Assembly (NCBI RefSeq): GCF_024752355.1
Contig: NZ_JANTHZ010000001.1
Coordinates: 558,001-622,000, forward strand
DNA from: Ancylobacter mangrovi
Lineage (GTDB): Bacteria > Pseudomonadota > Alphaproteobacteria > Rhizobiales > Xanthobacteraceae
Direction of reading: 5' to 3'
Length of the DNA stretch: 64,000 bases
Shown in pieces: positions 34,886-43,100 of the stretch (position 1 is its first letter; the number at the start of each line of letters is the position of its first letter). Made by a program: the position numbers and the translations under genes. Below the pieces are notes generated by a model. That model had not been told where the DNA came from. It was given only the letters and a program-made list of their open reading frames with translations, and made no database searches.

Positions 34886-35449
34886 TCAGCTCCCGGCCTT
34901 CCGCCCTCCCGCCGACGTCCCGGCCGATGGCTTGCGCCGCACTGTGCGGCGCTTCGGACCGGAGGCCGGCTTGCTCTTGGTCCGCTCCTTCGCCGCCATG
35001 AGGTCGGCCGGCTCGGCGTCGCTCGCCTCGTCCTTCGTGTCCTCCCCGGCGCCGCCTTCGCGCTCGTGGCGCGCCATCAGCTCATATTCGGAGCGGATAT
35101 CCTCGATCGCCTTGTCGTCGAGCTCCTCGAGATCGAGCAGCACCCGTCGCGTACCCTCGGTGCGGGCGATGAGCTCGTCGATCTTGATGTGAAGCGCCGC
35201 CGTATCGCGGTTCTGGCTGTTCTGGATCACGAACACCATCAGGAAGGTGATGATCGTGGTCGAGGTGTTGATGATGAGCTGCCAGGTGTCGCCGAAGCCG
35301 GCGAAAGGGCCGGTCGCGGCCCAGATCACGATCAGCCCGACGGCGCCGACGAAAGTGACCGGCCGTCCGGCCTGAACGGCGATATATTGCGAGAAACGCG
35401 TGAAGAAGGAACGCTTTGGCTGACCCGCCCGCGTGCTGTTGAGCGCCAT
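34886..35449 (-). CDS. Low-affinity iron permease family protein
   Basis: 187 residues. Two membrane helices (about 30-50 and 60-80) with AGRPVTFVGAVGLIVIWA and INTSTTIITFLMVFVIQNSQNRDT, then LHIKIDELIARTEGTRR: the signature of the short bacterial proteins annotated as low-affinity iron permease (Fet4-like). The C-terminal 60 residues are Lys/Arg/Glu-rich and probably disordered. Whether bacterial members move iron is not established. A perfect stress-type promoter is at 35480-35504. Confidence 0.82.
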   Translation of the reverse strand: MALNSTRAGQPKRSFFTRFSQYIAVQAGRPVTFVGAVGLIVIWAATGPFAGFGDTWQLIINTSTTIITFLMVFVIQNSQNRDTAALHIKIDELIARTEGTRRVLLDLEELDDKAIEDIRSEYELMARHEREGGAGEDTKDEASDAEPADLMAAKERTKSKPASGPKRRTVRRKPSAGTSAGGRKAGS

Positions 35450-35479
35450 TCGACACCCCCTTATGAAACCGCACAGGCA

Positions 35480-35504
35480 AACGCGGCCGCACGCGGCTGG
35501 TTCC
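35480..35504 (-). promoter_or_regulatory. Sigma-EcfG-type promoter (GGAAC-N16-CGTT) for permease-like gene
   Basis: Perfect match on the minus strand: GGAAC 35504-35500, 16-base spacer, CGTT 35483-35480. The leader is about 25 bases. Confidence 0.65.
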
Positions 35505-35559
35505 GGCCGGCGGACGATTCACGGTGCCCGCGTAAGGCCCGTCTGAAGGGTCGATCGGT

Positions 35560-36207
35560 TCAGCCGACGAGCTCGCGCACCGCGCGCAGATCGGCGACGA
35601 AGGCGTCATAGGCGGCGCGCCTCGCCTCCTCGTCCGGCACCCGGAGCACCGAGGAGGGATGCACGGTGAGATAGCCGCGCCGGTTGCCGAAGGAGAGCGG
35701 CCCGCGCTCGCGCATCACCGCCACCTTCCGCCCGGCGAGCGCCTGCCCCGCCGTCCCGCCCAGCGCCACCACCAGCCGGGGATGGACGAGGCCGAGCTCG
35801 CGCTCGAGCCACCAGCGCTCGTGCGCGATCTCGCCGGCGGTCGGCTTCTGGTGGATGCGCCGCTTGCCGCGCTGGATGAACTTGAAGCGCTTGACGGCAT
35901 TGGTGACGTAGCTTTCCGCCCGCTCGATGCCCGCCGCCTCCAGCGCCTCGTCGAACAGGCGCCCGGCCGGCCCGACGAAGGGCCTGCCCTGCCGGTCTTC
36001 CTCGTCTCCCGGCTGCTCGCCGACGAAGGCGATGGCGGCGCCGACCGGCCCCTCGCCCGGCACCGCCTTCGTGCCGCCGGGTACCGAGGGTTCGCTCGCC
36101 CGCAGCGCCGCGTTGAATTCGTCGAGCGTGCGGAAGGAGCGCTCCTCCTCCGGCGCGGGGGTGTCGAACAGGTCGGGCATGTCGCCCGGGTCGCGCTTCG
36201 CGCTCAT
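35560..36207 (-). CDS. udgX: UdgX-type uracil-DNA glycosylase
   Basis: 215 residues, family 4-like UDG fold. Motif A is FVGEQPGDEEDRQGRPFVGPAG; the C-terminal motif is VHPSSVLR. The insertion RGKRRIHQKP is the hallmark UdgX loop whose histidine forms a covalent bond to uracil-excised DNA. There are no Fe-S cysteines at the usual family 4 positions. Its start overlaps the stop of the DUF72 gene (ATGA), so the two are co-translated. Confidence 0.9.
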   Translation of the reverse strand: MSAKRDPGDMPDLFDTPAPEEERSFRTLDEFNAALRASEPSVPGGTKAVPGEGPVGAAIAFVGEQPGDEEDRQGRPFVGPAGRLFDEALEAAGIERAESYVTNAVKRFKFIQRGKRRIHQKPTAGEIAHERWWLERELGLVHPRLVVALGGTAGQALAGRKVAVMRERGPLSFGNRRGYLTVHPSSVLRVPDEEARRAAYDAFVADLRAVRELVG

Positions 36208-37118
36208 GCCGCCTCCCGGGCCTCGGCCTGCCAGTCGACGTGCAGCATCTCCATCAGCCGCGCCGCGTCGTCGGGGGCGTGCAGTTTGTCGGTATTGTCG
36301 AAGAAGACGAACACGTCGCGCGGCTTGGCATGGCTGTCCGGCGCGCCGATGAAATCGCCGTCCTTCATGGTCCGGCCATGCGCCCAGGCCGCCACCCGCT
36401 TCGACCAGCGCGTCAGTGCCTTCTCGTCATAGCGCGAGCGGTAAAGTTCGGACGAGCCGTGCAGCCGGCAGTAGACGAAGTCCGCCGTCAGATCCATCAG
36501 CCGCGGCCACTCGACCGTGTCGGCGCAGACCAGCGCCACGCCGTGTTCGGCCAGCAGGTCGCGGAAGGCGCTGTCGCGGAAGCTCTCGTGCCGGATCTCC
36601 AGCGCGTGGCGCAGCGGCCGGCGCTTGTCGGTGGAGGTCGCCGACCGGCCGTCGAGGCGCTCGTCATGCCGCCGGGCGAGGCGCGCGGCGGCTCGGGTGT
36701 CCTTCGGCAGCAGGGTGAGGAAATCGCGCATCAGTCCGGCATCGAAGCGGAAATTGGGCGGGAACTGCCAGAGCACCGGCCCCAGCTTCGGCCCGAGCCG
36801 CAGCAGGCCGGAGGCGAGGAAGTTGGCGAGTGGCGTCTCGATCTCGCGCAGGCGCCTGGTATGGGTGATGTAGCGCGAGCCCTTCACCGCGAACACGAAG
36901 TCCTCCGGTGTCTCCTCGGCCCAGCGGGCGAATACGTCCGGCTTCTGCAGGCCGTAGAAGGTGCCGTTGATCTCGAGCGCGGGGAAACGCGATGCGGCAT
37001 AAGCCAGCTCGCGCTTGTGGGTCAGGCCCTTCGGGTAGAAGTGCCCGCGCCAGGGGGCGTAGGTCCACCCCGAAACGCCGATCCTTATCTCGCCCTGGTG
37101 CCGTGCCATGTCGGACAT
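36204..37118 (-). CDS. DUF72 family protein
   Basis: 304 residues, TIM-barrel-like DUF72 (YecE). Diagnostic segments: IRIGVSGWTYAPWRGHFYP, INGTFYGLQKPDVFARWAEETP, FAVKGSRYITHTRRL, LWQFPPNFRFD, ALEIRHESF and YCRLHGSSELY. Biochemical role is not established. It is upstream of and coupled to udgX. The start is MSDMARHQGE at 37118, with ATG 37109 as the alternative; neither has a strong ribosome-binding site. Confidence 0.9.
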   Translation of the reverse strand: MSDMARHQGEIRIGVSGWTYAPWRGHFYPKGLTHKRELAYAASRFPALEINGTFYGLQKPDVFARWAEETPEDFVFAVKGSRYITHTRRLREIETPLANFLASGLLRLGPKLGPVLWQFPPNFRFDAGLMRDFLTLLPKDTRAAARLARRHDERLDGRSATSTDKRRPLRHALEIRHESFRDSAFRDLLAEHGVALVCADTVEWPRLMDLTADFVYCRLHGSSELYRSRYDEKALTRWSKRVAAWAHGRTMKDGDFIGAPDSHAKPRDVFVFFDNTDKLHAPDDAARLMEMLHVDWQAEAREAA

Positions 37119-37242
37119 CCCGGTTTCGTGAGATCGCGCCGCCGCTCCCAAGGGGAGCCGATGGGCCGGGCGCTTCCCCGGACCAATCCGCAAGCTGTGC
37201 GGCAGGTTCCGCGGGTTCTGAAGGATGCGCCCGTTGCGTCGG

Positions 37243-37268
37243 GGAACCATCGCCTGCCCCATCTGTTG
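37243..37268 (+). promoter_or_regulatory. Near-consensus sigma-EcfG-type promoter for SDR gene
   Basis: GGAAC, 17-base spacer, TGTT: one mismatch in the -10 (CGTT). It ends 34 bases before the SDR start at 37303. Confidence 0.35.
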
Positions 37269-37302
37269 GTCGGGAAACCCGACAGCGAGAGAAGGCCAGC
37301 CG

Positions 37303-38163
37303 ATGCTCGAGCGTCACCCTGTTCCGCCGTTTCCCGACCAGCAGCAGCCCACGCCCGGCCGCACCGCGGCGATGTCGCCCCGCCCCGACCATGGCGAGGA
37401 AAGCTACAAGGGCTCGGGACGCCTCGCCGGGCGCAGGGCGATCATCACCGGCGCCGACAGCGGCATCGGCCGCGCGGTGGCGCTCGCCTTCGCCCGCGAG
37501 GGTGCGGACGTGCTCATCGCCTATCTCGACGAGCACGAGGACGCGCAGGAGAGCGCCGAGCTGGTGCGCGAGGCTGGCCGCAAGGCGGTGCTGCTCCCCG
37601 GCGACATCCAGCACGCCGGCCATTGCCGCAAGATCGTCGACGCGGCCGTGGCCGAACTCGGCGGGATCGACCTGCTGGTCAACAACGCCGCCCACCAGGC
37701 GACCTTCGAGGCGATCGAGGACATCAGCGACGCGGAGTGGGAGCTGACCTTCGCGGTCAACATCCACGCCATGTTCTACCTGACCAAGGCCGCGGTGCCC
37801 CACATGAAGCCGGGCAGCGCCGTCATCAACACCGCCTCGATCAACGCCGACAAGCCGAACCCGACCCTGCTCGCCTACGCGACCACCAAGGGCGCGATCC
37901 AGAACTTCACCGCCGGCCTGGCGCAGCTTCTGGCCAAGCGCGGCATCCGGGCGAACGCGGTGGCGCCGGGGCCGATCTGGACCCCGCTCATCCCCTCGAC
38001 CATGCCGGCGGAAAAGGTGGCGCATTTCGGCGAGCAGTCGCCGATGGGCCGGCCCGGCCAGCCGGCGGAGCTGGCGCCCGCCTATGTGATGCTGGCCGAC
38101 CCGCTGTCGAGCTATGTTTCCGGCGCAACCATCGCGGTCACCGGCGGCGGGCCGATGCTGTAG
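37303..38163 (+). CDS. Short-chain dehydrogenase/reductase (YghA/GsiB-linked type)
   Basis: 286 residues. The long N terminus (PPFPDQQQPTPGRTAAMSPRPDHGEESYKGSGRL) is typical of the YghA-like glucose/ribitol dehydrogenase-like SDRs often linked to stress. The NAD(P) site is ITGADSGIGRAVAL; NNAA; catalytic Ser in NTASIN and YATTK. The true substrate is unknown. GAGAGAAGG precedes the start. A near-consensus stress promoter at 37243 fits stress induction. Confidence 0.9.
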   Translation: MLERHPVPPFPDQQQPTPGRTAAMSPRPDHGEESYKGSGRLAGRRAIITGADSGIGRAVALAFAREGADVLIAYLDEHEDAQESAELVREAGRKAVLLPGDIQHAGHCRKIVDAAVAELGGIDLLVNNAAHQATFEAIEDISDAEWELTFAVNIHAMFYLTKAAVPHMKPGSAVINTASINADKPNPTLLAYATTKGAIQNFTAGLAQLLAKRGIRANAVAPGPIWTPLIPSTMPAEKVAHFGEQSPMGRPGQPAELAPAYVMLADPLSSYVSGATIAVTGGGPML

Positions 38164-38231
38164 CCGCCGCGCCTACGCGCCTTGCCGTGCCTTTCACCAC
38201 CGGGCGTTCATTTCCAGCGGAGGGAGAGACC

Positions 38232-38489
38232 ATGCCGACGGCGACGCAGACCCGACCCGACATTTATCGCATCAGCGGCAGCGAGGCGGACTGGCACGTC
38301 GAGCGCAACAGCGAGACCAGCATCCCCTATGCGACCAAGGAAGCGGCCTTCGAGGCGGCGGTCGCCGCGGCGTCCAACGCCATCCGCGACGGCCACGAGG
38401 TGGTGATCGTCGTGCCGGGCGCACGGGCGGGCGAGAGCATGCTGGGCGGGGAGGATTCGGGCGAGACGCCCTGGTCGTCCCTGACCTGA
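38232..38489 (+). CDS. DUF2188-like small protein
   Basis: 85 residues. The core DWHVERNSETSIPYATKEAAFEAAVAAASNAIRDGHEVVI has the strand-helix-strand shape of DUF2188, in which a short domain reads W.V....A....A..A...A. The function of the family is unknown. The gene follows the SDR by 68 bases with a strong ribosome-binding site (GGAGGGAGAG) and may be cotranscribed with it. Confidence 0.72.
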   Translation: MPTATQTRPDIYRISGSEADWHVERNSETSIPYATKEAAFEAAVAAASNAIRDGHEVVIVVPGARAGESMLGGEDSGETPWSSLT

Positions 38490-38721
38490 CGAAGGCGACG
38501 GTTGAAAGCCAGCATCCGCCCGGTGACGACGCCGGCGCGGGCGCATCGCCGTGGCCGGCGTGTTCCGCTTAGGTGATCGGCACTCGTCGACGGACGCAAC
38601 GTCCCCTCCCGCCGTGGACGCCGCTGGCGGCGTCGGCGTCGGGTATTTCGCGCGCACAATCATGCTACCAATCGGCCGTCAGCCGGTTTCCCGCCACCGG
38701 GAACCCGCCTAGGAACCGCCG

Positions 38722-39840
38722 ATGACCGACCCCTCCTCCTCCGCGAACGAGACCGGCCGCGTCTGCCGGCCGCAGCCGCGCGACTGGCTGTGCACGGCGA
38801 TCCGGCGGATCGAGGCCGACATCAACCGTTCCGCCGATACCCACCTCATCCGCATGCCGCTCGCCGCCCAGCCCGGCATCACGCTCTACCTCAAGGACGA
38901 ATCGAGCCATCCGACCGGCAGCCTGAAGCACCGCCTCGCGCGCTCGCTGTTCCTCTACGCGCTGTGCAATGGCTGGATCGGGCCGGACACGCTGATCGTC
39001 GAGGCGTCGAGCGGGTCGACGGCGGTGTCGGAGGCCTATTTCGCCCGGCTGCTCGGGCTCGACTTCGTCGCCGTCATGCCGCGCACCACCTCGCGCGAGA
39101 AGATCGCCGCCATCGAGTTCCAGGGCGGGCGCTGCCATCTCGTCGACGATCCGCGCTCGGTCTATGGCGAGGCGGCCGCGCTCGCCCGCGAGGCCGGCGG
39201 CCTCTATCTCGACCAGTTCACCTTCGCCGAGCGGGCGACCGACTGGCGCGGCAACAACAACATCGCCGAATCCATCTTCGCCCAGATGCGCGAGGAGCCC
39301 GCGCCCGTGCCTCGCTGGGTCGTCACCGGCGCCGGCACCGGCGGCACCTCGGCCACCATCGGGCGCTACATCCGCTACCGCCGGCACGACACGCGGCTAT
39401 GCGTGGCGGACCCGGCGGGATCCGTTTTCCACCGCTACCACGCCGACCGCTCCGTCACCGAGATCGAACACTACGGATCGGTGATCGAGGGAATCGGCCG
39501 CCCGCGCGTCGAGCCCTCCTTCATCCCCGAGGTGGTGGACCGGATGATCGCCGTGCCGGACGTGCTCTCGCTCGCCGCCATGCGGGTCATCAGCGAGGTG
39601 CTCGGGCGGCGCTGCGGCGGCTCGACGGGCACCAACGTCTACGCCGCGCTCACGCTCGCCGGGGAGATGGCCGCCTGCGGTGAGGAGGGCTCGATCGTCA
39701 CCATCCTGTGCGATGCCGGCGAGCGCTACGCCTCGAGCCTGTTCGACGATGGCTGGCTCGCCGCGCGCGGGCTCGACATCGCCGCCCCGGCCGAGGCGAT
39801 CCGCGCCTTCCTCGCCGGCGCCGGGCCGATGCCGGCCTGA
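38722..39840 (+). CDS. PLP-dependent cysteine synthase-family enzyme (Cds1-like)
   Basis: 372 residues, fold type II PLP enzyme. The PLP lysine is in [11 protein letters not shown]; the substrate/PLP-phosphate loops are [15 protein letters not shown] and [14 protein letters not shown]. The spacing and [20 protein letters not shown] terminus match the subgroup of unusual cysteine synthase homologues that includes cysteine desulfhydrase Cds1, rather than CysK/CysM. It probably acts on cysteine or a related beta-substituted amino acid. The convergent membrane transporter downstream is not obviously linked. Confidence 0.85.
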   Translation: MTDPSSSANETGRVCRPQPRDWLCTAIRRIEADINRSADTHLIRMPLAAQPGITLYLKDESSHPTGSLKHRLARSLFLYALCNGWIGPDTLIVEASSGSTAVSEAYFARLLGLDFVAVMPRTTSREKIAAIEFQGGRCHLVDDPRSVYGEAAALAREAGGLYLDQFTFAERATDWRGNNNIAESIFAQMREEPAPVPRWVVTGAGTGGTSATIGRYIRYRRHDTRLCVADPAGSVFHRYHADRSVTEIEHYGSVIEGIGRPRVEPSFIPEVVDRMIAVPDVLSLAAMRVISEVLGRRCGGSTGTNVYAALTLAGEMAACGEEGSIVTILCDAGERYASSLFDDGWLAARGLDIAAPAEAIRAFLAGAGPMPA

Positions 39841-39860
39841 GCGCGGGCGAGTACCACCCC

Positions 39861-41219
39861 TCAGCCACCGAGCATGTAGAGCGCCGAGAGGGCCAGCACC
39901 GCGCAGCCGAACACGGTCATGACGAAGCCGCGGTTCCAGATGAAGCCGACGACATAGGAGGGCGTGCCGGTCAGCGCCCCGGTGGTCAGCGACATCACGC
40001 TGATCGGCGAGGCGCTGGTGCCGAGCGCCCATCCGAGCGTGAGCGTCAGCCCCACCATCATGGGATGCTCCAGCCCGAGCGTGCTCGGCCCGAGAAGCTG
40101 GGCCAGCAGCACCACCAGTATGGTGTGGGGAATGAACGCCGCCCCGGCGAGCGGGATCAGCACCAGGCACAGGATGAGCAGCAGGCTCGGCGGGTAGTGT
40201 CCGTGCTGCAGCGCGTCCCAGAACGACTGGTGGCGCACCACGATGCTGATCGCCGCGCCGATCACATTGGCGCTCATCAGCACCGTCGCCTCGGTGCGCA
40301 TGTCCTCGATGCCGTGCGTCATCTCCCATATCCGCCGCAGCAGCGGCGGCGCGGGCGTCGGCGGCTCGACCACCAGCCAGAACAGCGCGAACAGCGGCAG
40401 CACGATGATGGTGGAGATGGTGGAGGAGAGACCGCTCGACACATGCAGCCCGACGGTGAGGGCGAGCAGCAGCGCGCTCGCGCCCATCACCACCAGCAGC
40501 GGCACCGGATCGGTGCCCGTGCCCGGCGCGGCGACGCCGAGCGGCAGCGTGCCCGCCCGCCCGGCGACCACGCAGGTCACCAGCAGGATGGTGAGCGCGG
40601 TGGCGCAGGCGAGCGCGAGGAACGGCACCGCGTTGAGCCCGACCACCGAGGTCGTGACGATGGCGAAGCCGAGCCCCATCGGCGACCAGATGGTCATCAG
40701 CACCGCGCCGCGCATGCCCGCCAGCAGCAGGTCGCGGCGCTGGAGGCGCATCTCGGCGGTGTGGTCGGCATGGGACAGCAGGTCGCCGATCATGCGGATG
40801 ATGCCGACATTGAACAGCAGGCTGAGGAAGTGGCTGCCGATGTTGACGGCGGCGTAGCGCCGGCTGGCGGGAAACGACAGCAGGCTGCCCGCCGCCCGCT
40901 TGATGATCGCCGACGTCCGCACCGGGTAGCGCATCAGGCCGAGCACCGACATGAAGGAGGCGAAGCTCACGCCCTGCAGCAGCGCAGTGCGCAGTTGCTC
41001 GCGCTCGCCGGGATAGGCGACAACGATGAAGGCGCCGGCCGCCACCGCGACCAGCGTGAAGAGGCGCGCCAGCGTGCTCACGCGCAGCCATTGCAGGACG
41101 ACGACGCCGAGCCCTGCGGCGATCGCGACGTTCCCAACCGCCACACGCCCGCTCACCGCCGCGGCGACGGTGGCGAGGCACATGACGAGTATGAGCAGGC
41201 GGGTGAGCGATCGAAACAT
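39861..41219 (-). CDS. Multi-pass membrane transporter of unknown substrate
   Basis: 452 residues, about eleven or twelve helices. It has two internally similar pore-like regions, AVLMTIWSPMGLGFAI and TLGWALGTSASPISVMSL, resembling the SPMG/TSASP hairpins of the ion-transporter superfamily (citrate/DASS/arsenite-pump type fold). FIPHTILVVLLAQLLG is also conserved-looking. It starts MFRSLTRLLILVMC; the upstream frame is not protein-like. I cannot name the substrate. Confidence 0.7.
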   Translation of the reverse strand: MFRSLTRLLILVMCLATVAAAVSGRVAVGNVAIAAGLGVVVLQWLRVSTLARLFTLVAVAAGAFIVVAYPGEREQLRTALLQGVSFASFMSVLGLMRYPVRTSAIIKRAAGSLLSFPASRRYAAVNIGSHFLSLLFNVGIIRMIGDLLSHADHTAEMRLQRRDLLLAGMRGAVLMTIWSPMGLGFAIVTTSVVGLNAVPFLALACATALTILLVTCVVAGRAGTLPLGVAAPGTGTDPVPLLVVMGASALLLALTVGLHVSSGLSSTISTIIVLPLFALFWLVVEPPTPAPPLLRRIWEMTHGIEDMRTEATVLMSANVIGAAISIVVRHQSFWDALQHGHYPPSLLLILCLVLIPLAGAAFIPHTILVVLLAQLLGPSTLGLEHPMMVGLTLTLGWALGTSASPISVMSLTTGALTGTPSYVVGFIWNRGFVMTVFGCAVLALSALYMLGG

Positions 41220-41473
41220 ACTGGCAGGGCGAGGCTGGACGGAAGCGGCAAGGCAGAGGTGGGCGCCGCTCCGCCGTCCCGGGGACGGCACCGCCGCTTC
41301 TCGCAGCGCAGCATCCCGGGTTCAAGTGCCGGAGGCGCAATAATCGACGCGCGGGCGGCCGGCGTTCATGCGCCTTCCGCATGGCGAGGGCCGCCGCGCG
41401 GGCTCTCCCCCGCGAGATCGGGACGAACATCTTCGCCCGCCCCGCGTTGTCCTCGCAGCACAAGGAGGCGAGA

Positions 41474-41971
41474 ATGGACAGCAAGCACTCTCTCCCGACA
41501 TCGCAATCCCTCGCGACGTCGCCGCGAGCCAAATCGCCGGCATGGGCCAAGGCTCCGGCGCGTGCCAAATCACCCGCACGTTCGAAATCGCAGACGCGCG
41601 CGGATGCCCGCGATGCCGCTCCCGACAAGCCGGTGTTCCGCTCCGACGAGGCGGCGGCCTTGCGGGAAGGCCATCACGAGGTCTACCGGCCGGTCGATGC
41701 CGCCATGACGCCGATCGACGCCGCGCAGACGAGGCAGCCAGCGCCGGGCGCCTATCCGTCCACCGATGGAAACGCGCATCCCGGCGTGCCCTATCCGCCC
41801 GAGGTCGACCCGAATGTGCGGATGGATGGCGGCGAGTACGAGCCTGTCAGCGAGATCGACACCATCCGCCGGACGCTGGAAGTGCCGGCCAGCCGGCGCG
41901 GCCCGGGATCGCCGCCGGACGACCGCGAAGGCGCCCTGAGCGGATCGAGCGGCGCCCGCCGGCGCGAATGA
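41474..41971 (+). CDS. Low-complexity hypothetical protein with Ala-Lys-Pro repeats
   Basis: 165 residues, no signal or membrane segment. The N-terminal third consists of imperfect 6-residue repeats of the type AKSPAW, AKAPAR, AKSPAR, SKSQTR; the remainder is Pro/Asp/Gly-rich and predicted disordered (PEVDPNVRMDGGEYEP). A strong ribosome-binding site (AAGGAGG, five bases upstream) supports translation. Family not recognised. Confidence 0.65.
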   Translation: MDSKHSLPTSQSLATSPRAKSPAWAKAPARAKSPARSKSQTRADARDAAPDKPVFRSDEAAALREGHHEVYRPVDAAMTPIDAAQTRQPAPGAYPSTDGNAHPGVPYPPEVDPNVRMDGGEYEPVSEIDTIRRTLEVPASRRGPGSPPDDREGALSGSSGARRRE

Positions 41972-41990
41972 GCGGCCGGGAGGCGCGCCG

Positions 41991-42794
41991 TCAACGCGTC
42001 TCCCGGCTGAGCCGGACCAGCTCGGCATGGACGTGCCCGTTGCCGGCCCACAGGGCGCCTGGACGGTCGAGCGCGCCCGCGAAGGTCACGACGCCGCCAG
42101 CCTCGCGCACCAGCACGATGCCGGCCCAGCAGTCCCAGCAGAACAGCGCCGGGTCGTAGTAGCCGGCGAGCCGGTTGGCCGCGACATAGGCCAGCATCAG
42201 CGCGCCCGATCCGACCCGGAACACCACCCCGCCCTCGCGGTAGAGCGCCTCGGTGAAGGCGCCGACCTCGGCGGGCGTCGCCTTCTGCGTGGCGCCGAAG
42301 CCGATGGTGGTGGAGGCGATTGTCCACGCCTGATTCATGACGAGCCGGGCGCCGTTCAGCCACGCCCCGCCGCCCTCCACCGCGCTGTAGAGCTCGCGCA
42401 TCATGGGCGCGAAGATGACCCCCGCCACCGGGCGCCCCTCGCGGGCGATGCCGATCGAGACGGTCCAGTTCGGCTGGCCCACGAGGAACGGCATGGTGCC
42501 GTCGATCGGGTCGATCACCCACACGAAGCCCGAGTTTCCCGCGGTCGGCGCCTCTTCCTCGCCGACAATGCCATCTTCCGGAAAACGCTTGCGAATCGCC
42601 CGGCGCAGCCAGGCCTCGATGGTGCGGTCCGCCTCGCTGACGAGGTCCTGCGAGGCCGATTTCAGCTCCGGGTGCAGGGTGTCGCGGTTGAGGAAGAAGG
42701 CGCGCGCCCTGCTCCCCGCCCTGCGCGCCAGCGCCTCGGCCAGTTCCCGCCGGGCGTGGAGCGGGTCGGTCTCGCCGTTCTGTCCCGTTTCCAT
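41991..42794 (-). CDS. Inositol monophosphatase family protein
   Basis: 267 residues. Metal motifs of the Mg2+-dependent, Li+-sensitive phosphatase family: GEEE (about 79-82), WVIDPIDGTMPFL and, near the C terminus, FCWDCWAGIVLVREAGG. It hydrolyses a sugar or inositol monophosphate. Its divergent orientation to the polyol operon across a 306-bp regulatory gap suggests it acts on a phosphorylated polyol intermediate (inference). Confidence 0.9.
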   Translation of the reverse strand: METGQNGETDPLHARRELAEALARRAGSRARAFFLNRDTLHPELKSASQDLVSEADRTIEAWLRRAIRKRFPEDGIVGEEEAPTAGNSGFVWVIDPIDGTMPFLVGQPNWTVSIGIAREGRPVAGVIFAPMMRELYSAVEGGGAWLNGARLVMNQAWTIASTTIGFGATQKATPAEVGAFTEALYREGGVVFRVGSGALMLAYVAANRLAGYYDPALFCWDCWAGIVLVREAGGVVTFAGALDRPGALWAGNGHVHAELVRLSRETR

Positions 42795-43100
42795 CCTTAA
42801 CGCGCCTCCACATTCTTGAACCGCGGCTCGTTGGCCACTTTAGCTGTTGGACGATGCTATTGCATATTTGAGATTACAAATGTATCGATTTCAGCGTCGA
42901 ACGACGGGCCCATCGAGAGAACGGGACCGGGCTTTCTCGAAAGCGCCGGCGCCGGGATGTGGCCGGCACGTCTCGCGGAAAAGCGGAGAAGCGCGGCGGG
43001 TCCGCCGCCGCGGCCTCTGCCAACGATGAGAGGCGGCTTGAGCCGTCCGGATGTCGGCCTCGCCCAGAACCGTGGCGCTGCGCCATCTCAGGAGGAAAAA
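42795..43100. other. 306-bp divergent regulatory region
   Basis: No gene. Bases 42840-42895 are strikingly A/T-rich for this genome and hold the inverted repeat at 42866-42881, plus a possible plus-strand promoter (TTGCAT 42860-42865, 17 bases, TATCGA 42883-42888). A strong GGAGGAAAAA site precedes 43101. This is the likely control region of the polyol operon by the SorC-type regulator. Confidence 0.55.
42866..42881. promoter_or_regulatory. Candidate operator (ATTTG-N6-CAAAT)
   Basis: Perfect 5-bp inverted repeat with a 6-base spacer inside the A/T-rich divergent region, overlapping the possible -35/-10 spacer. It is a candidate site for the SorC-type regulator encoded at 47860. No second copy was found. 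Confidence 0.35.
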
